From Pseudomonas sp. LS-2 (GTDB lineage Bacteria; Pseudomonadota; Gammaproteobacteria; Pseudomonadales; Pseudomonadaceae): DNA of 51,480 nt. The DNA lies in contig NZ_QXTJ01000015.1 in NCBI RefSeq assembly GCF_003605735.1, positions 80,309 through 131,788 of the forward strand, read 5' to 3'. The position numbers and the translations under genes were made by a program. The notes beneath the pieces were generated by a model. That model ran no database searches. It had not been told where the DNA came from and was given only the letters and a program-made list of their open reading frames with translations. Shown here piece by piece: positions 25,071 through 34,700 of this stretch. Position 1 is the stretch's first letter. The number at the start of each line of letters is the position of its first letter.

Positions 25071-25541
25071 ATGACCCAAGTCACCAACACGCCATACGAA
25101 GCCCTTGAAGTCGGCCAGACCGCCAGCTACAGCAAGACAGTGGAAGAACGTCACATTCAGCTGTTCGCCGAAATGTCCGGCGACCGCAACCCGGTCCACC
25201 TGGATGCCGAATTTGCAGCCAAAAGCATGTTCAAGGATCGTATTGCGCACGGCATGTTCAGTGGCGCGCTGATCAGCGCCGCCGTAGCCTGCGAGCTGCC
25301 TGGCCCGGGCACTATCTATCTGGGTCAGCAAATGAGCTTCCAGAAGCCGGTGAAAATCGGCGATACCTTGACCGTGCGCCTGGAGATTCTGGAAAAGCTG
25401 CCGAAATTCCGCGTGCGCATCGCCACCCGCGTGTTCAACCAAAACGACGAACTGGTGGTGGACGGCGAGGCGGAGATTCTTGCTCCGCGCAAGGAACAGA
25501 CCGTAAATCTGACCGAGCTGCCGCCGATCACCGTGGGCTGA
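25071..25541 (+). CDS. MaoC/R-specific enoyl-CoA hydratase-like protein
   Basis: The product has 156 residues from the ATG at 25071; a Met six codons earlier is possible. It has the hot-dog fold with the hydratase 2 motif MSGDRNPVHLDAEFA, catalytic D38 and H43, then RIAHGMFSGALIS. This family hydrates trans-2-enoyl-CoA to (R)-3-hydroxyacyl-CoA, supplying polyhydroxyalkanoate or (R)-hydroxy lipid precursors. It is the likely second gene of a unit with the lipase-like hydrolase. Confidence 0.92.
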   Translation: MTQVTNTPYEALEVGQTASYSKTVEERHIQLFAEMSGDRNPVHLDAEFAAKSMFKDRIAHGMFSGALISAAVACELPGPGTIYLGQQMSFQKPVKIGDTLTVRLEILEKLPKFRVRIATRVFNQNDELVVDGEAEILAPRKEQTVNLTELPPITVG

Positions 25542-25621
25542 TCAGCCTGATCGGACACTGTAGAGGCCGGCTTCGCTGGCCTTTGCAGCCATCATTCAGA
25601 CACTTGACCAAATCGCAGACA

Positions 25622-25653
25622 CAAAAAAAGCGACCCTAAGGTCGCTCTTTTTG
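25622..25653. terminator. Bidirectional terminator between maoC and the tRNA genes
   Basis: AGCGACC (25629-25635) pairs with GGTCGCT (25640-25646), flanked by A7 on the left and CTTTTTG on the right. It can stop the leftward tRNA transcript, whose last gene ends at 25690, and maoC from the other side. Confidence 0.9.
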
Positions 25654-25689
25654 TCGTTACGAGGAGTTCAAGGGCCTCGTAACTCAATA

Positions 25690-25766
25690 TGGCGCAGCGG
25701 ACGGGACTCGAACCCGCGACCCCCGGCGTGACAGGCCGGTATTCTAACCGACTGAACTACCGCTGC
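25690..25766 (-). tRNA. tRNA-Asp (GTC)
   Basis: A 77-nt cloverleaf with acceptor stem GCAGCGG/CCGCTGC, discriminator G and encoded CCA. The D-loop is AGTTCAGTCGGTTAGAA, the anticodon loop CTGTCAC gives anticodon GTC, and the T-loop is GGTTCGAGTCC. It is 19 bp downstream of tRNA-Val on the same transcript. Confidence 0.97.
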
Positions 25767-25785
25767 GCGTAACACATGAAACGAA

Positions 25786-25861
25786 TGGTGGGTGATGACG
25801 GGATCGAACCGCCGACATTCTGCTTGTAAGGCAGACGCTCTCCCAGCTGAGCTAATCACCC
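25786..25861 (-). tRNA. tRNA-Val (TAC)
   Basis: A 76-nt cloverleaf with acceptor GGGTGAT/ATCACCC, encoded CCA, D-loop AGCTCAGCTGGGAGAGC, anticodon loop CTTACAA (anticodon TAC) and T-loop GGTTCGATCCC. It is the first gene of a two-tRNA transcript. Confidence 0.97.
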
Positions 25862-25881
25862 TTCGCTTCGGTGTGGCGCGC

Positions 25882-25910
25882 ATTCTACGGAGCGACCCTA
25901 CCTCTGGCAA
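25882..25910 (-). promoter_or_regulatory. Strong sigma-70 promoter of the tRNA pair
   Basis: -35 TTGCCA (25905-25910) and -10 TAGAAT (25882-25887) are exactly 17 bp apart. They are followed by a GC-rich discriminator (GCGCGCC), the hallmark of growth-rate and stringent control, and preceded by an AT-rich upstream element (25911-25935). The predicted start is about 12-14 bp before tRNA-Val. Confidence 0.85.
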
Positions 25911-26020
25911 GCACTTTTTCAAATATTTTTTATATTCCCACCAAAGGCTTACGTCAGGGTTGGCCGCAGGGTCGCGGCAGCGAATAATGCCCCCCTTTGT
26001 ATAAAGGAGAGACGTACCCC

Positions 26021-26941
26021 ATGTGGTTCAAAAACCTGCTTGTCTATCGCCTGACCCAGGACCTGCCATTTGATGCCGAGGCGCTGGAAACCGCATTGGC
26101 GACCAAGCCTGCACGCGCTTGTGCCAGTCAGGAGTTGACCACTTACGGTTTCATCGCCCCGTTCGGCAAGGGTGAAGACGCGCCGCTGGTGCATGTCAGC
26201 GGCGACTTCATGCTGATTTCGGCGCGCAAGGAAGAGCGCATCCTGCCGGGCAGCGTGGTCAACGATGCATTGAAAGAGAAAGTCGAAGAGATTGAGACCG
26301 AGCAGATGCGCAAGGTCTATAAAAAGGAACGCGATCAGCTCAAGGATGAAATCATCCAGGCCTTCCTGCCGCGCGCCTTTATCCGCCGTTCGATGACCTT
26401 CGCGGCCATCGCCCCCAAGCAAGGCGTCATTCTGGTCAACGCTTCGAGCCCCAAGCGCGCCGAAGACCTGCTGTCGACCCTGCGTGAAGTGGTCGGCTCG
26501 CTGCCGGTACGTCCGGTCACCGTGAAAACCGCACCGACCGCCGTCATGACCGAATGGGTCAAGACCGGCCAGACTGCCGATAACTTCTTTGTTCTGGACG
26601 AATGCGAACTGCGCGACACCCACGAAGACGGCGGCATCGTGAAGTGCAAGCGTCAGGACCTGACCAGCGATGAGATCCAGTTGCACCTGAGCACCGGTAA
26701 AGTCGTCACTCAACTGTCGCTGGCCTGGCAGGACAAACTGTCCTTCGTGCTGGACGACAAATTGGGCGTCAAGCGCCTGAAGTTTGAAGACCTGCTGCAG
26801 GACCAGGCGGAACAGGACGGTGGCGACGATGCGCTGGGCCAGCAAGACGCCAGCTTCACCCTGATGATGCTGACCTTCGGCGAATTCCTGCCGGAACTGT
26901 TCGAAGCACTGGGTGGCGAAGAGATTCCGCAGGGTATCTGA
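26021..26941 (+). CDS. rdgC: Recombination-associated protein RdgC
   Basis: The product has 306 residues, the usual Pseudomonas length. The start at 26021 follows AAAGGAGAGACG. Family markers are [11 protein letters not shown] at the N-terminus, [24 protein letters not shown], and the C-terminal [18 protein letters not shown]. RdgC forms a toroidal dimer on double-stranded DNA and in E. coli restrains RecA. Cytosolic and nucleoid-associated. It is divergent from the tRNA pair. Confidence 0.97.
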   Translation: MWFKNLLVYRLTQDLPFDAEALETALATKPARACASQELTTYGFIAPFGKGEDAPLVHVSGDFMLISARKEERILPGSVVNDALKEKVEEIETEQMRKVYKKERDQLKDEIIQAFLPRAFIRRSMTFAAIAPKQGVILVNASSPKRAEDLLSTLREVVGSLPVRPVTVKTAPTAVMTEWVKTGQTADNFFVLDECELRDTHEDGGIVKCKRQDLTSDEIQLHLSTGKVVTQLSLAWQDKLSFVLDDKLGVKRLKFEDLLQDQAEQDGGDDALGQQDASFTLMMLTFGEFLPELFEALGGEEIPQGI

Positions 26942-26955
26942 CTCCCTCTCGGAAC

Positions 26956-26985
26956 CTGTGGGAGCCGGCTTGCTGGCTCCCACAG
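26956..26985. repeat. 11-bp inverted repeat, REP-like hairpin, after rdgC
   Basis: CTGTGGGAGCC (26956-26966) pairs perfectly with GGCTCCCACAG (26975-26985) around GGCTTGCT. The core resembles the GTGGGAGC.GGCTTGC REP type of fluorescens-group pseudomonads. It may attenuate read-through from rdgC into the transporter gene; only a weak T-rich stretch (TATTGTT) follows. Confidence 0.8.
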
Positions 26986-27023
26986 TATTGTTCCTGGTTC
27001 CAACAAATAATAAGGAGCAAGCC

Positions 27024-27986
27024 ATGCGTGCCCTGGCTGCATTGAGTCGTTTTGTCGGCAACACCTTCGCGTATTGGGTGCTGCTGTTCGCCGTGCTGGC
27101 GTTCCTGTTCCCGAGCTGGTTCATCAGTTTGAAAACCCTGATCGTCCCGCTGCTGGGGCTGGTCATGTTCGGCATGGGTCTGACCCTCAAGCTTGAAGAC
27201 TTTTCCGAAGTCGTGCGCCATCCGTGGCGCGTGGCTCTGGGCGTGGTCGCGCATTTCGTGATCATGCCGGGCGTGGCCTGGCTGTTGTGCCAGGCTTTTC
27301 ATCTGCCACCGGAAATCGCCGTCGGTGTGATTCTGGTCGGTTGCTGCCCGAGCGGCACCTCGTCCAACGTCATGACCTGGCTGGCGAAGGGCGACCTGGC
27401 GCTGTCGGTGGCCATCGCTGCCGTCACCACCCTGCTCGCCCCGCTGCTGACCCCGGCGTTGATCTGGCTGTTGGCCTCGGCCTGGCTGCCGGTGTCCTTC
27501 ATGGAAATGTTCTGGTCGATCCTGCAACTGGTGATGTTGCCGATCGTCTTAGGTGTCGTTGCGCAACGCCTGCTCGGCGCCAATGTGCAGTTCGCGGTTG
27601 ACGTACTGCCGCTGATTTCGGTGGTGAGTATCGTGATGATCGTCTGCGCCGTGGTCGCGGCCAGCCAAGCGAAGATCGCCGAATCGGGCCTGCTGATCAT
27701 GGCCGTGGTGATTCTGCACAACAGCTTCGGTTTCCTGCTGGGTTACTTCACCGGCAAGCTGTTCAAACTGCCATTGGCCCAGCGCAAGTCGCTGTCGCTG
27801 GAAGTCGGCATGCAGAACTCCGGCCTCGGCGCCGCCCTGGCCAGCGCCCACTTCTCGCCACTGGCGGCGGTGCCGAGCGCGCTGTTCAGCGTCTGGCACA
27901 ACATCTCGGGCGCGCTGCTTTCGACGTACTTCAGGAAGATGGAGCCGGATGTGGTGGTGACCGAAGACAAGCCGGTGGTGGGTTAA
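27024..27986 (+). CDS. BASS-family transporter (bile acid:sodium symporter type)
   Basis: This 320-residue inner-membrane protein has about ten helices. The start at 27024 follows AAGGAGCAAGCC. Family motifs are LGLVMFGMGLTL, VGCCPSGTSSNVMTWLAKGDLALSVAIAAVTTLLAP (the first crossover helix) and EVGMQNSGLGAALASAHF (the second). BASS proteins transport organic anions with sodium; bacterial members include the ketopantoate transporter PanS. The real substrate cannot be told. It may be transcribed together with rdgC, 82 bp upstream. Confidence 0.9.
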   Translation: MRALAALSRFVGNTFAYWVLLFAVLAFLFPSWFISLKTLIVPLLGLVMFGMGLTLKLEDFSEVVRHPWRVALGVVAHFVIMPGVAWLLCQAFHLPPEIAVGVILVGCCPSGTSSNVMTWLAKGDLALSVAIAAVTTLLAPLLTPALIWLLASAWLPVSFMEMFWSILQLVMLPIVLGVVAQRLLGANVQFAVDVLPLISVVSIVMIVCAVVAASQAKIAESGLLIMAVVILHNSFGFLLGYFTGKLFKLPLAQRKSLSLEVGMQNSGLGAALASAHFSPLAAVPSALFSVWHNISGALLSTYFRKMEPDVVVTEDKPVVG

Positions 27987-28010
27987 GCGATCCTTGGCTC
28001 ACTATAAGTT

Positions 28011-28040
28011 CCTGTAGCAGTCCGGCCGGACTGCTACAGG
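28011..28040. repeat. Perfect 30-bp palindrome (REP-derived)
   Basis: CCTGTAGCAGTCCGG is followed directly by its exact reverse complement, with no spacer. Compared with the other class 1 pairs it looks like two REP units fused by deletion of the middle. It sits between converging genes (BASS transporter and LplT-PlsC), where it can act as a bidirectional terminator, although no T-run follows. Confidence 0.92.
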
Positions 28041-28066
28041 ACAGCGTATGTCGGCGAGCTCACCGC

Positions 28067-29938
28067 CTAACGCACCCCACCACGCAACTCGGCCACCCTC
28101 TCACGCACCAACGCCGGTTCCGATTCCTTCCCCGCCAACGCAGGCCCCGCCACCAGGGTCACGCGCGACCATAACCTGCGAAACACGCCCTTATCCGGAT
28201 CGCGGCTAAAGAAGCTGCCCCACAATCCTTGCAGCGCCAGCGGAACCACCGGTACGTCGGTTTCTTCCAACACGCGGGTCATGCCACCTTTGAACGCGTC
28301 GATTTCGCCCGTGGTGGTCAATTTGCCTTCCGGGAAGATGCACACCAGTTCGCCTTCCTTCAGGTACTCGGCGATGCGCTTGAAAGCCTGATCGTAGGTC
28401 TGCAAATCTTCGTTGCGCCCGGCAATCGGAATCGCGCCCGCAGTGCGGAAAATGAAATTGAGCACCGGCAGGTTGAAGATCTTGTAGTACATGACGAAAC
28501 GGATCGGCCTGCGCACGGAGCCTGCGATCAGCAGTGCGTCGACGAACGACACATGGTTGCAGACCAGCAGGGCCGCCCCTTCCTCAGGAATCTGCTCGAG
28601 GTTGCGATGCTCCACGCGGTACATGGAATGGCTGAGCAGCCAGATCATGAAACGCATGGTGAATTCCGGAACGATCTTGAAGATGTAGGTATTGACCGCA
28701 ATGTTCATCAACGAGACGACGAGGAAGAACTGCGGAATCGAGATCTTCACAACGCTCAGAAAGATGATCGAGACGATTGCCGAGACCACCATGAACAATG
28801 CGTTGAGGATGTTGTTCGAGGCGATGACCCGGGAGCGCTCCTTCTCCGGCGTGCGCGACTGGATCAGCGCGTACAGCGGCACAATATAGAAGCCGCCGAA
28901 AATACCGATGCCGAGAATGTCGAAAAGCACCCACCACGCCTGGCCATGGCCCAGCACCGCGAGCCAGTCATTGGCCTGAACGTTCTGCGGGAATCCACCG
29001 GAGTGCCACCACAACAACAGGCCAAATACCGTCAGGCCCATCGAACCGAACGGCACCAGACCGATTTCCACTTTGCGCCCCGACAGCCGCTCGCAAAGCA
29101 TGGAGCCGGCGGCGATGCCGATGGAGAACACCGTGAGGATCAGGGTAACGACGGTTTCATCGCCGTAGAGAAATTCCTTGGCGTATGCGGGAATCTGCGT
29201 CAGGTAGATCGCACCGACGAACCAGAACCACGAGTTGCCGACGATCGAGCGCGAGACCGCTTTGGTCTGCCCCAGGCCCAGTTTCAGGGTGGCCCAGGAT
29301 TCGCTGAAGATGTTCCAGTTCAGGCGCATTTCCGGGCTCGCGGCGGCAGCCGGGGGAATGCCCCGGCTGGCGAGATAACCCAGACACGCCACCAGCACCA
29401 TCGCAGTGGACACAATGGGCGCGTAATGCGTGGCGGACATCATGATCCCGGCGCCGATGGTTCCGGCCAGGATCGCCAGAAAGGTCCCCATTTCCACCAG
29501 CCCGTTGCCGCCCACCAGTTCGTTTTCATGCAGGTGCTGCGGCAGGATCGAATACTTCACCGGCCCGAACAGCGCCGAATGCGTGCCCATGGCGAACAGC
29601 GCGGCCAGCATCAGTGAAAGGTGATCGAACAGAAACCCCACGGCGCCAACCACCATAATGGCGATTTCCAGCACCTTGATCATGCGGATCAGTTTGTCCT
29701 TGGGGTACTTCTCGCCGAACTGCCCGGCCAATGCCGAAAAAAGAAAGAACGGCAGAATGAACAGCAACGCGCACAGGTTGACGTAGATCGACCGGTCACC
29801 GTCGATGGTGAGCTTGTAGAGAATGGCCAGGATCAGCGATTGCTTGAAAATGTTGTCGTTGAAGGCCCCAAGGGACTGCGTGACGAAAAACGGCAGGAAA
29901 CGCCGTTTGCCCAACAGCGTGAATTGCGACTGACTCAT
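28067..29938 (-). CDS. LplT-like MFS transporter fused to a PlsC acyltransferase
   Basis: The product has 623 residues. Residues 1-425 form a twelve-helix MFS domain of the lysophospholipid transporter type (QSLGAFNDNIFKQSL, MGTHSALFGPVKYSILP). Residues about 435-615 are a PlsC/LPLAT acyltransferase with the HX4D motif NHVSFVD (H462, D467) and FPEGKLT (535-541). It corresponds to E. coli LplT plus the acyltransferase part of Aas, but without the C-terminal AMP ligase of Aas. I infer that it flips lysophospholipids inwards and re-acylates them. The acyl-activating step would come from elsewhere, possibly the FadD enzymes or acyl-ACP. Inner membrane; stand-alone gene. Confidence 0.9.
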   Translation of the reverse strand: MSQSQFTLLGKRRFLPFFVTQSLGAFNDNIFKQSLILAILYKLTIDGDRSIYVNLCALLFILPFFLFSALAGQFGEKYPKDKLIRMIKVLEIAIMVVGAVGFLFDHLSLMLAALFAMGTHSALFGPVKYSILPQHLHENELVGGNGLVEMGTFLAILAGTIGAGIMMSATHYAPIVSTAMVLVACLGYLASRGIPPAAAASPEMRLNWNIFSESWATLKLGLGQTKAVSRSIVGNSWFWFVGAIYLTQIPAYAKEFLYGDETVVTLILTVFSIGIAAGSMLCERLSGRKVEIGLVPFGSMGLTVFGLLLWWHSGGFPQNVQANDWLAVLGHGQAWWVLFDILGIGIFGGFYIVPLYALIQSRTPEKERSRVIASNNILNALFMVVSAIVSIIFLSVVKISIPQFFLVVSLMNIAVNTYIFKIVPEFTMRFMIWLLSHSMYRVEHRNLEQIPEEGAALLVCNHVSFVDALLIAGSVRRPIRFVMYYKIFNLPVLNFIFRTAGAIPIAGRNEDLQTYDQAFKRIAEYLKEGELVCIFPEGKLTTTGEIDAFKGGMTRVLEETDVPVVPLALQGLWGSFFSRDPDKGVFRRLWSRVTLVAGPALAGKESEPALVRERVAELRGGVR

Positions 29939-30091
29939 CGTCCATGGTCCTGAGTGGCGCCGGGATCGGCTTTTGAATGGGAAGTCTGGATTCCGGTTCG
30001 AGCCACATTGAAGACGCTGGATGAAGGTCTGTCGATCATTTCATTCAATGTTCTTCTTGCTGATGACCTGCCTGTGAAGCAAACGCAATTT

Positions 30092-30162
30092 TTGTAGCAG
30101 CACGCCTGCCGGCGGTGGCGTCCTTCCAATCGCTACCGCCGGCAAGCCGTGCTGCTACAAGG
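30092..30162. repeat. REP pair (BIME), class 1
   Basis: TTGTAGCAGCACGCC with TGCCGGCGGTGGCG faces CTACCGCCGGCAAGCC and GTGCTGCTACAA. It lies at the 3' end of the TDT transporter gene. Confidence 0.87.
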
Positions 30163-30178
30163 AAACTCGATATGAATC

Positions 30179-31324
30179 TCAGCCTTTCAATCCTGCAATA
30201 CACGGCGAAACGAACAGCTCTCCTTTATAGGCGCCAATCAAGGTGCGGCGCATGATCACCAGCCACAGCAGCGTCAGGGACGCCACCAGCACAGTGCCGA
30301 ACAGGGAAAAGAAGGCAAGGTTCAGCACCGCCCCAAGCTTGAGCGTCGTCAGCGCAAACACCCCCAACGGAAAGGTGAACCCCCACCAGCCAAGATTGAA
30401 GGGGATGCCATTGCGCAGGTAGCGCACGGTGATCAGCAGCGCCATCAGCAGCCACCAGACGCCGACACCCCACAGAATGATTCCACCGATCAACCCCAGC
30501 CCCGAAGCGATGTCCCCGACCCCGCTCAAGCCGTTGGCGGCGAAGATCGTCGGCGAATCAGCGCCGAGCACCATCAAGCCGAATGCACCGGTGCTGATCG
30601 GGCCCAGCGCCAGCCAGCTGGAGGCGGCCATGTTTTCGTGAGGCAGCTTGTGCAATGCCATGCGCAGCAAAAGGATCGTCAGAATGCTGAACGCCACCGG
30701 AACCGAAAAACCCCAGAGCGCGTAGCTGGTGATGAGCACGCTGAACTGGCTGTGACTGTCGGCCAGATGCGGCGCCAGCAGGCCTCCACTGGCGGCCGCC
30801 ACTTCAGCCGCCACCACCGGCAACAGCCAGACCGCCGTCATCTGATCGATGCTGTGCGCCTGACGGGTGAACATCATGAACGGAATCAGCACGCCGCACG
30901 CGACTGACATCGCGACGTCCAGCCACCACAACAGATGCGCCAAATGCACCGCTTCGGCGCCCCAGCGTGACACACCAAACGTCAGCAAGCCGTTGATGAT
31001 CGTCGCCATGCCCATGGGAATGGTGCCGAAGAACATCGACACCGTGGAATGCCCGAACACTCGGCGCGCCTCGTCGAAGAACATCACCCAACGTGCGGTA
31101 TAGAGAAAGCTGAAAACCAGGAACAGGACGATGTTCAGCATCCACAGCGCTTCGGCCACAACGAGCAGGCCCGGCATCCGGAACGGCAGTTGTGTAAGAA
31201 CCGCAGACAAAATGCCGGTGCCCATGGTCGCGGCGAACCAGTTGGGGGTGAATTGGCGGATGACCTCCCGGGGGTGGCTCAACTGACTGAACGGTTTGCG
31301 CGTAATAAAGATGGCCTGGCTCAT
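30179..31324 (-). CDS. TDT/SLAC1-family transporter (TehA-like)
   Basis: This 381-residue inner-membrane protein has ten predicted helices. Family motifs are NWFAATMGTGILS near the start, FFGTIPMGMATIINGL, and the C-terminal NLGWWGFTFPLGVFALTTLKLG, which are typical of the voltage-dependent anion channel/tellurite-resistance-dicarboxylate family (PF03595). Members move anions such as sulfite, nitrate, chloride or malate. Sulfite export is a common assignment for similar pseudomonad proteins but cannot be shown here. The GTGTGAGGTGGC upstream is not a strong ribosome site; GGAGCG lies 7 bases before the ATG. Confidence 0.9.
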   Translation of the reverse strand: MSQAIFITRKPFSQLSHPREVIRQFTPNWFAATMGTGILSAVLTQLPFRMPGLLVVAEALWMLNIVLFLVFSFLYTARWVMFFDEARRVFGHSTVSMFFGTIPMGMATIINGLLTFGVSRWGAEAVHLAHLLWWLDVAMSVACGVLIPFMMFTRQAHSIDQMTAVWLLPVVAAEVAAASGGLLAPHLADSHSQFSVLITSYALWGFSVPVAFSILTILLLRMALHKLPHENMAASSWLALGPISTGAFGLMVLGADSPTIFAANGLSGVGDIASGLGLIGGIILWGVGVWWLLMALLITVRYLRNGIPFNLGWWGFTFPLGVFALTTLKLGAVLNLAFFSLFGTVLVASLTLLWLVIMRRTLIGAYKGELFVSPCIAGLKG

Positions 31325-31448
31325 GGATCGCTCCTGTCCCCGTGTGAGGTGGCACCCATATTACGGCCGCGGCTGATATCTATTAAGCGGGTAGTTTCTC
31401 TATATGTCATCGATTTAGCAGATATTCAGTTCTCAGCGAGATACAGTT

Positions 31449-31539
31449 CTGTAGGAGTGAGCTTGCTCGCGACAGCGGTGTATCAATTAAACATTGACTC
31501 ACCGAACCGACGCTATCGCGAGCAAGCTCACTCCTACAG
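31449..31539. repeat. REP pair, class 2, in the 406-bp gap before the kinase gene
   Basis: CTGTAGGAGTGAGCTTGCTC followed by GCGA on the left faces TCGCGAGCAAGCTCACTCC on the right, with about 40 bp between. This is the GTAGGAG..GCTTGCTCGCGA REP type well known in P. fluorescens and P. syringae, distinct from the class 1 copies. The rest of the gap 31325-31730 holds no gene. The last 30 bp contain the kinase ribosome site (TGGAG). Confidence 0.87.
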
Positions 31540-31730
31540 AGGCCTGCGGCGTGACGGTAAACTCAGCCGGCCGCTTATGCTCAATCTCCTAATCCCTCAA
31601 TCCTTCAATACCTCAACACCGCGCCGCTCAGACCTTGGTCGAAACAGACGAACGTCACCGGCCGTGCGAGACTGTCTGACCTGCGAGGGATCGCAGTCGA
31701 AATCGTGAACTGCTTGAATCTGGAGTCCCC

Positions 31731-34700
31731 ATGTCGCTGTCCAGCGGACTGATCGCTGCCGTCGCCCTGGCCTATATGGCCATCATGTTCGCCATCGCCT
31801 TTTACGGCGATCGTCGCAGCGACGCCCTGCCGCCGCGTTTGCGCGCCTGGGTGTACAGCCTGTCGTTGGCGGTTTACTGCACCAGTTGGACCTTTTTCGG
31901 CGCCGTGGGTCAGGCTGCCGAGCAACTGTGGTCGTTCCTGCCGATCTACCTGGGGCCCATCGTGATGATGGTGCTGGCCCCCTGGGTCCTGCAGAAAATG
32001 GTGCTGATCAGCAAGCAGGAGAACATCACCTCCATCGCCGACTTCATCGCCGCCCGCTACGGCAAATCGCAAACACTGGCCGTCGTGGTCGCACTGATCT
32101 GTCTGATCGGCGTACTGCCTTACATTGCCCTGCAACTCAAGGGCATCGTGCTGGGGGTGAACATACTCATCGGGGCCGGTGCCGACGCCGCAGGCACCCG
32201 TGCCCAAGACACCGCGCTGATCGTTTCGCTGGTGCTGGCGCTGTTCACCATCGTCTTCGGTACGCGCAATCTCGACGCCACCGAGCACCATCGCGGGATG
32301 GTGCTGGCCATCGCCTTCGAATCGCTGGTCAAGTTGTTCGCGTTCATGGCCGTCGGCGTGTTCGTGACGTTCGGCCTGTACGACGGGGTTGATGACTTGT
32401 TCAATCAAGCCATGCTCGCGCCGCGTCTGGAGGAATACTGGAAGGAGACCGTCAACTGGCCCTCGATGGTGGTGCAGACCGGCGTGGCGATGATGGCAAT
32501 CGTCTGCCTGCCGCGACAGTTCCACGTGACAGTGGTGGAGAACATCGAGCCGCAGGACCTGCGTCTGGCCAAGTGGGTGTTTCCGACGTATCTGCTGCTC
32601 GCCGGGTTGTTCGTGGTGCCGATTGCGTTGGCCGGGCAAATGCTGCTTCCAGGTTCGGTACTGCCTGACTCGTTCGTGATCAGCGTGCCACTGGCCCATG
32701 CCCACCCTGCGCTTGCCGTACTGGCATTCATCGGTGGCGCTTCGGCGGCGACCGGGATGGTGATCGTCGCCAGCGTCGCGCTGTCGACCATGGTTTCCAA
32801 CGACATGCTGCTGCCGTGGCTGCTGCGGCGCAAAACCGCCGAGCGTCCTTTCGAGGTGTTTCGCTACTGGATGCTTTCGGTGCGCCGGGTCAGCATCGTG
32901 GTCATCCTGCTGCTGGCATACGTGAGCTATCGACTGCTCGGTTCGACTGCGAGCCTTGCGACCATCGGCCAGATTGCCTTTGCCGCCATCACCCAACTGA
33001 CGCCCGCCATGATCGGCGCGCTGTACTGGAAACAGGCCAACCGTCGCGGCGTGTTCGCGGGTCTGGCGGCGGGCGTGTTCATCTGGTTCTACACCCTGGT
33101 ATTGCCACTGACGGCCCACAGCATGGGCTGGGCGCTGAGCAGTTTCCCGCTGCTGGCGTGGTTGCACGGTAATCCGCTGAACCTGCCGATCAGCCCGCTG
33201 ACCCAAGGGGTGGTGCTGTCGATGGCCGGTAACTTCATTCTGTTCGCCTGGGTGTCGGTGCTGTCGCGCACGCGGGTATCGGAACACTGGCAGGCCGGTC
33301 GTTTCATCGGCCAAGAGTTGCAGGAACGGCCCAACAACCGCTCGCTGCTGGCGGTGCAGATCGAAGACTTGCTCAAGCTCTCGGCACGCTTCGTCGGCGA
33401 AGAACGCGCGCAGCAGAGCTTCATCCGTTTCGCCTACCGTCAGGGCAAGGGCTTCAACCCCAACCAGAACGCCACAGGTGACTGGATCGCCCACACCGAG
33501 CGCCTGCTCGCCGGTGTGCTGGGTACCTCTTCGACCCGGGCCGTGGTCAAGGCGGCCATCGAGGGTCGCGACATGCAACTCGAAGACGTGGTGCGCATCG
33601 CCGACGAAGCGTCCGAAGTCCTGCAATTCAATCGCGCATTGCTGCAAGGCGCGATTGAAAACATCACGCAGGGCATCAGCGTCGTGGACCAGTCGCTGCG
33701 GCTGGTGGCCTGGAACGACCGTTATCTGGAGCTGTTCAATTACCCTGAAGGTCTGATCAGTGTCGGTCGCCCGATTGCCGACATCATTCGCTACAACGCC
33801 GAGCGCGGTCTGCTCGGTCCTGGCGAAGCGGAGGTGCACGTCGCCCGGCGCCTGCACTGGATGCGCCAAGGCCGTGCGCATACGTCCGAACGCCTGTTCC
33901 CCAATGGCCGTGTGATCGAGCTGATCGGTAATCCGATGCCGGGTGGCGGGTTCGTCATGAGCTTCACCGACATCACAGCGTTCCGCGAAGCCGAACACGC
34001 GCTCAAAGGCGCCAACGAAAGCTTAGAACTGCGAGTCGCCGAGCGTACCCGCGAGCTGTCACAGTTGAACACCGCGTTGACCGAGGCGAAGGCCCACGCA
34101 GAAGCCGCAAACCAGTCGAAAACCCGTTTCCTGGCGGCGGTCAGTCATGACCTTATGCAGCCGATGAACGCCGCGCGCCTGTTTTCCGCAGCGCTGCTGC
34201 ATGCAAATGAAAATATTCCTGACGAGGCACAGAAACTGATCCAGCACCTGGACAGCTCGCTGCGTTCGGCCGAAGACCTGATCAGCGACCTGCTGGATAT
34301 TTCTCGCCTGGAGAACGGCAAGTTCACCCCGACCATCGCCCCTTTCCCGCTCAATAATCTGTTCGACACGCTGGGAGCCGAGTTCAAGGCGCTGGCGCAG
34401 GAACAGGGGTTGAGCTTTCGTGTGCGTGGCAGCCAGTTGCGCATCGCCAGCGATGCAAAGTTGCTGCGTCGGGTGTTACAGAATTTCCTGACCAACGCGT
34501 TCCGTTACGCCAAGGGCCCGATTCTGTTGGGTGTGCGGCGCAAGGAGGGGCATGGGAGTCTGGAGGTGTGGGATCGTGGGCCGGGTATTCCCGAAGACAA
34601 ACGCCAGGTGATCTTCGAAGAATTCAAACGCCTGGACAGTCATCAGACCCGCGCCGAGAAAGGGCTGGGCCTGGGCCTGGCGATTGCCGATGGCTTGTGC

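Noticed and set aside
25690..25861. tRNA pair as an integration site for a mobile element
   Set aside because: No integrase gene, no duplicated tRNA end and no change of composition beside them. Both flanks are core genes.
31605..33998. 797-codon open frame on the minus strand opposite the hybrid kinase gene
   Set aside because: Composition is His/Arg/Gln-rich with no domain, and it mirrors the GC-biased third positions of the real kinase. It is a codon-bias shadow.
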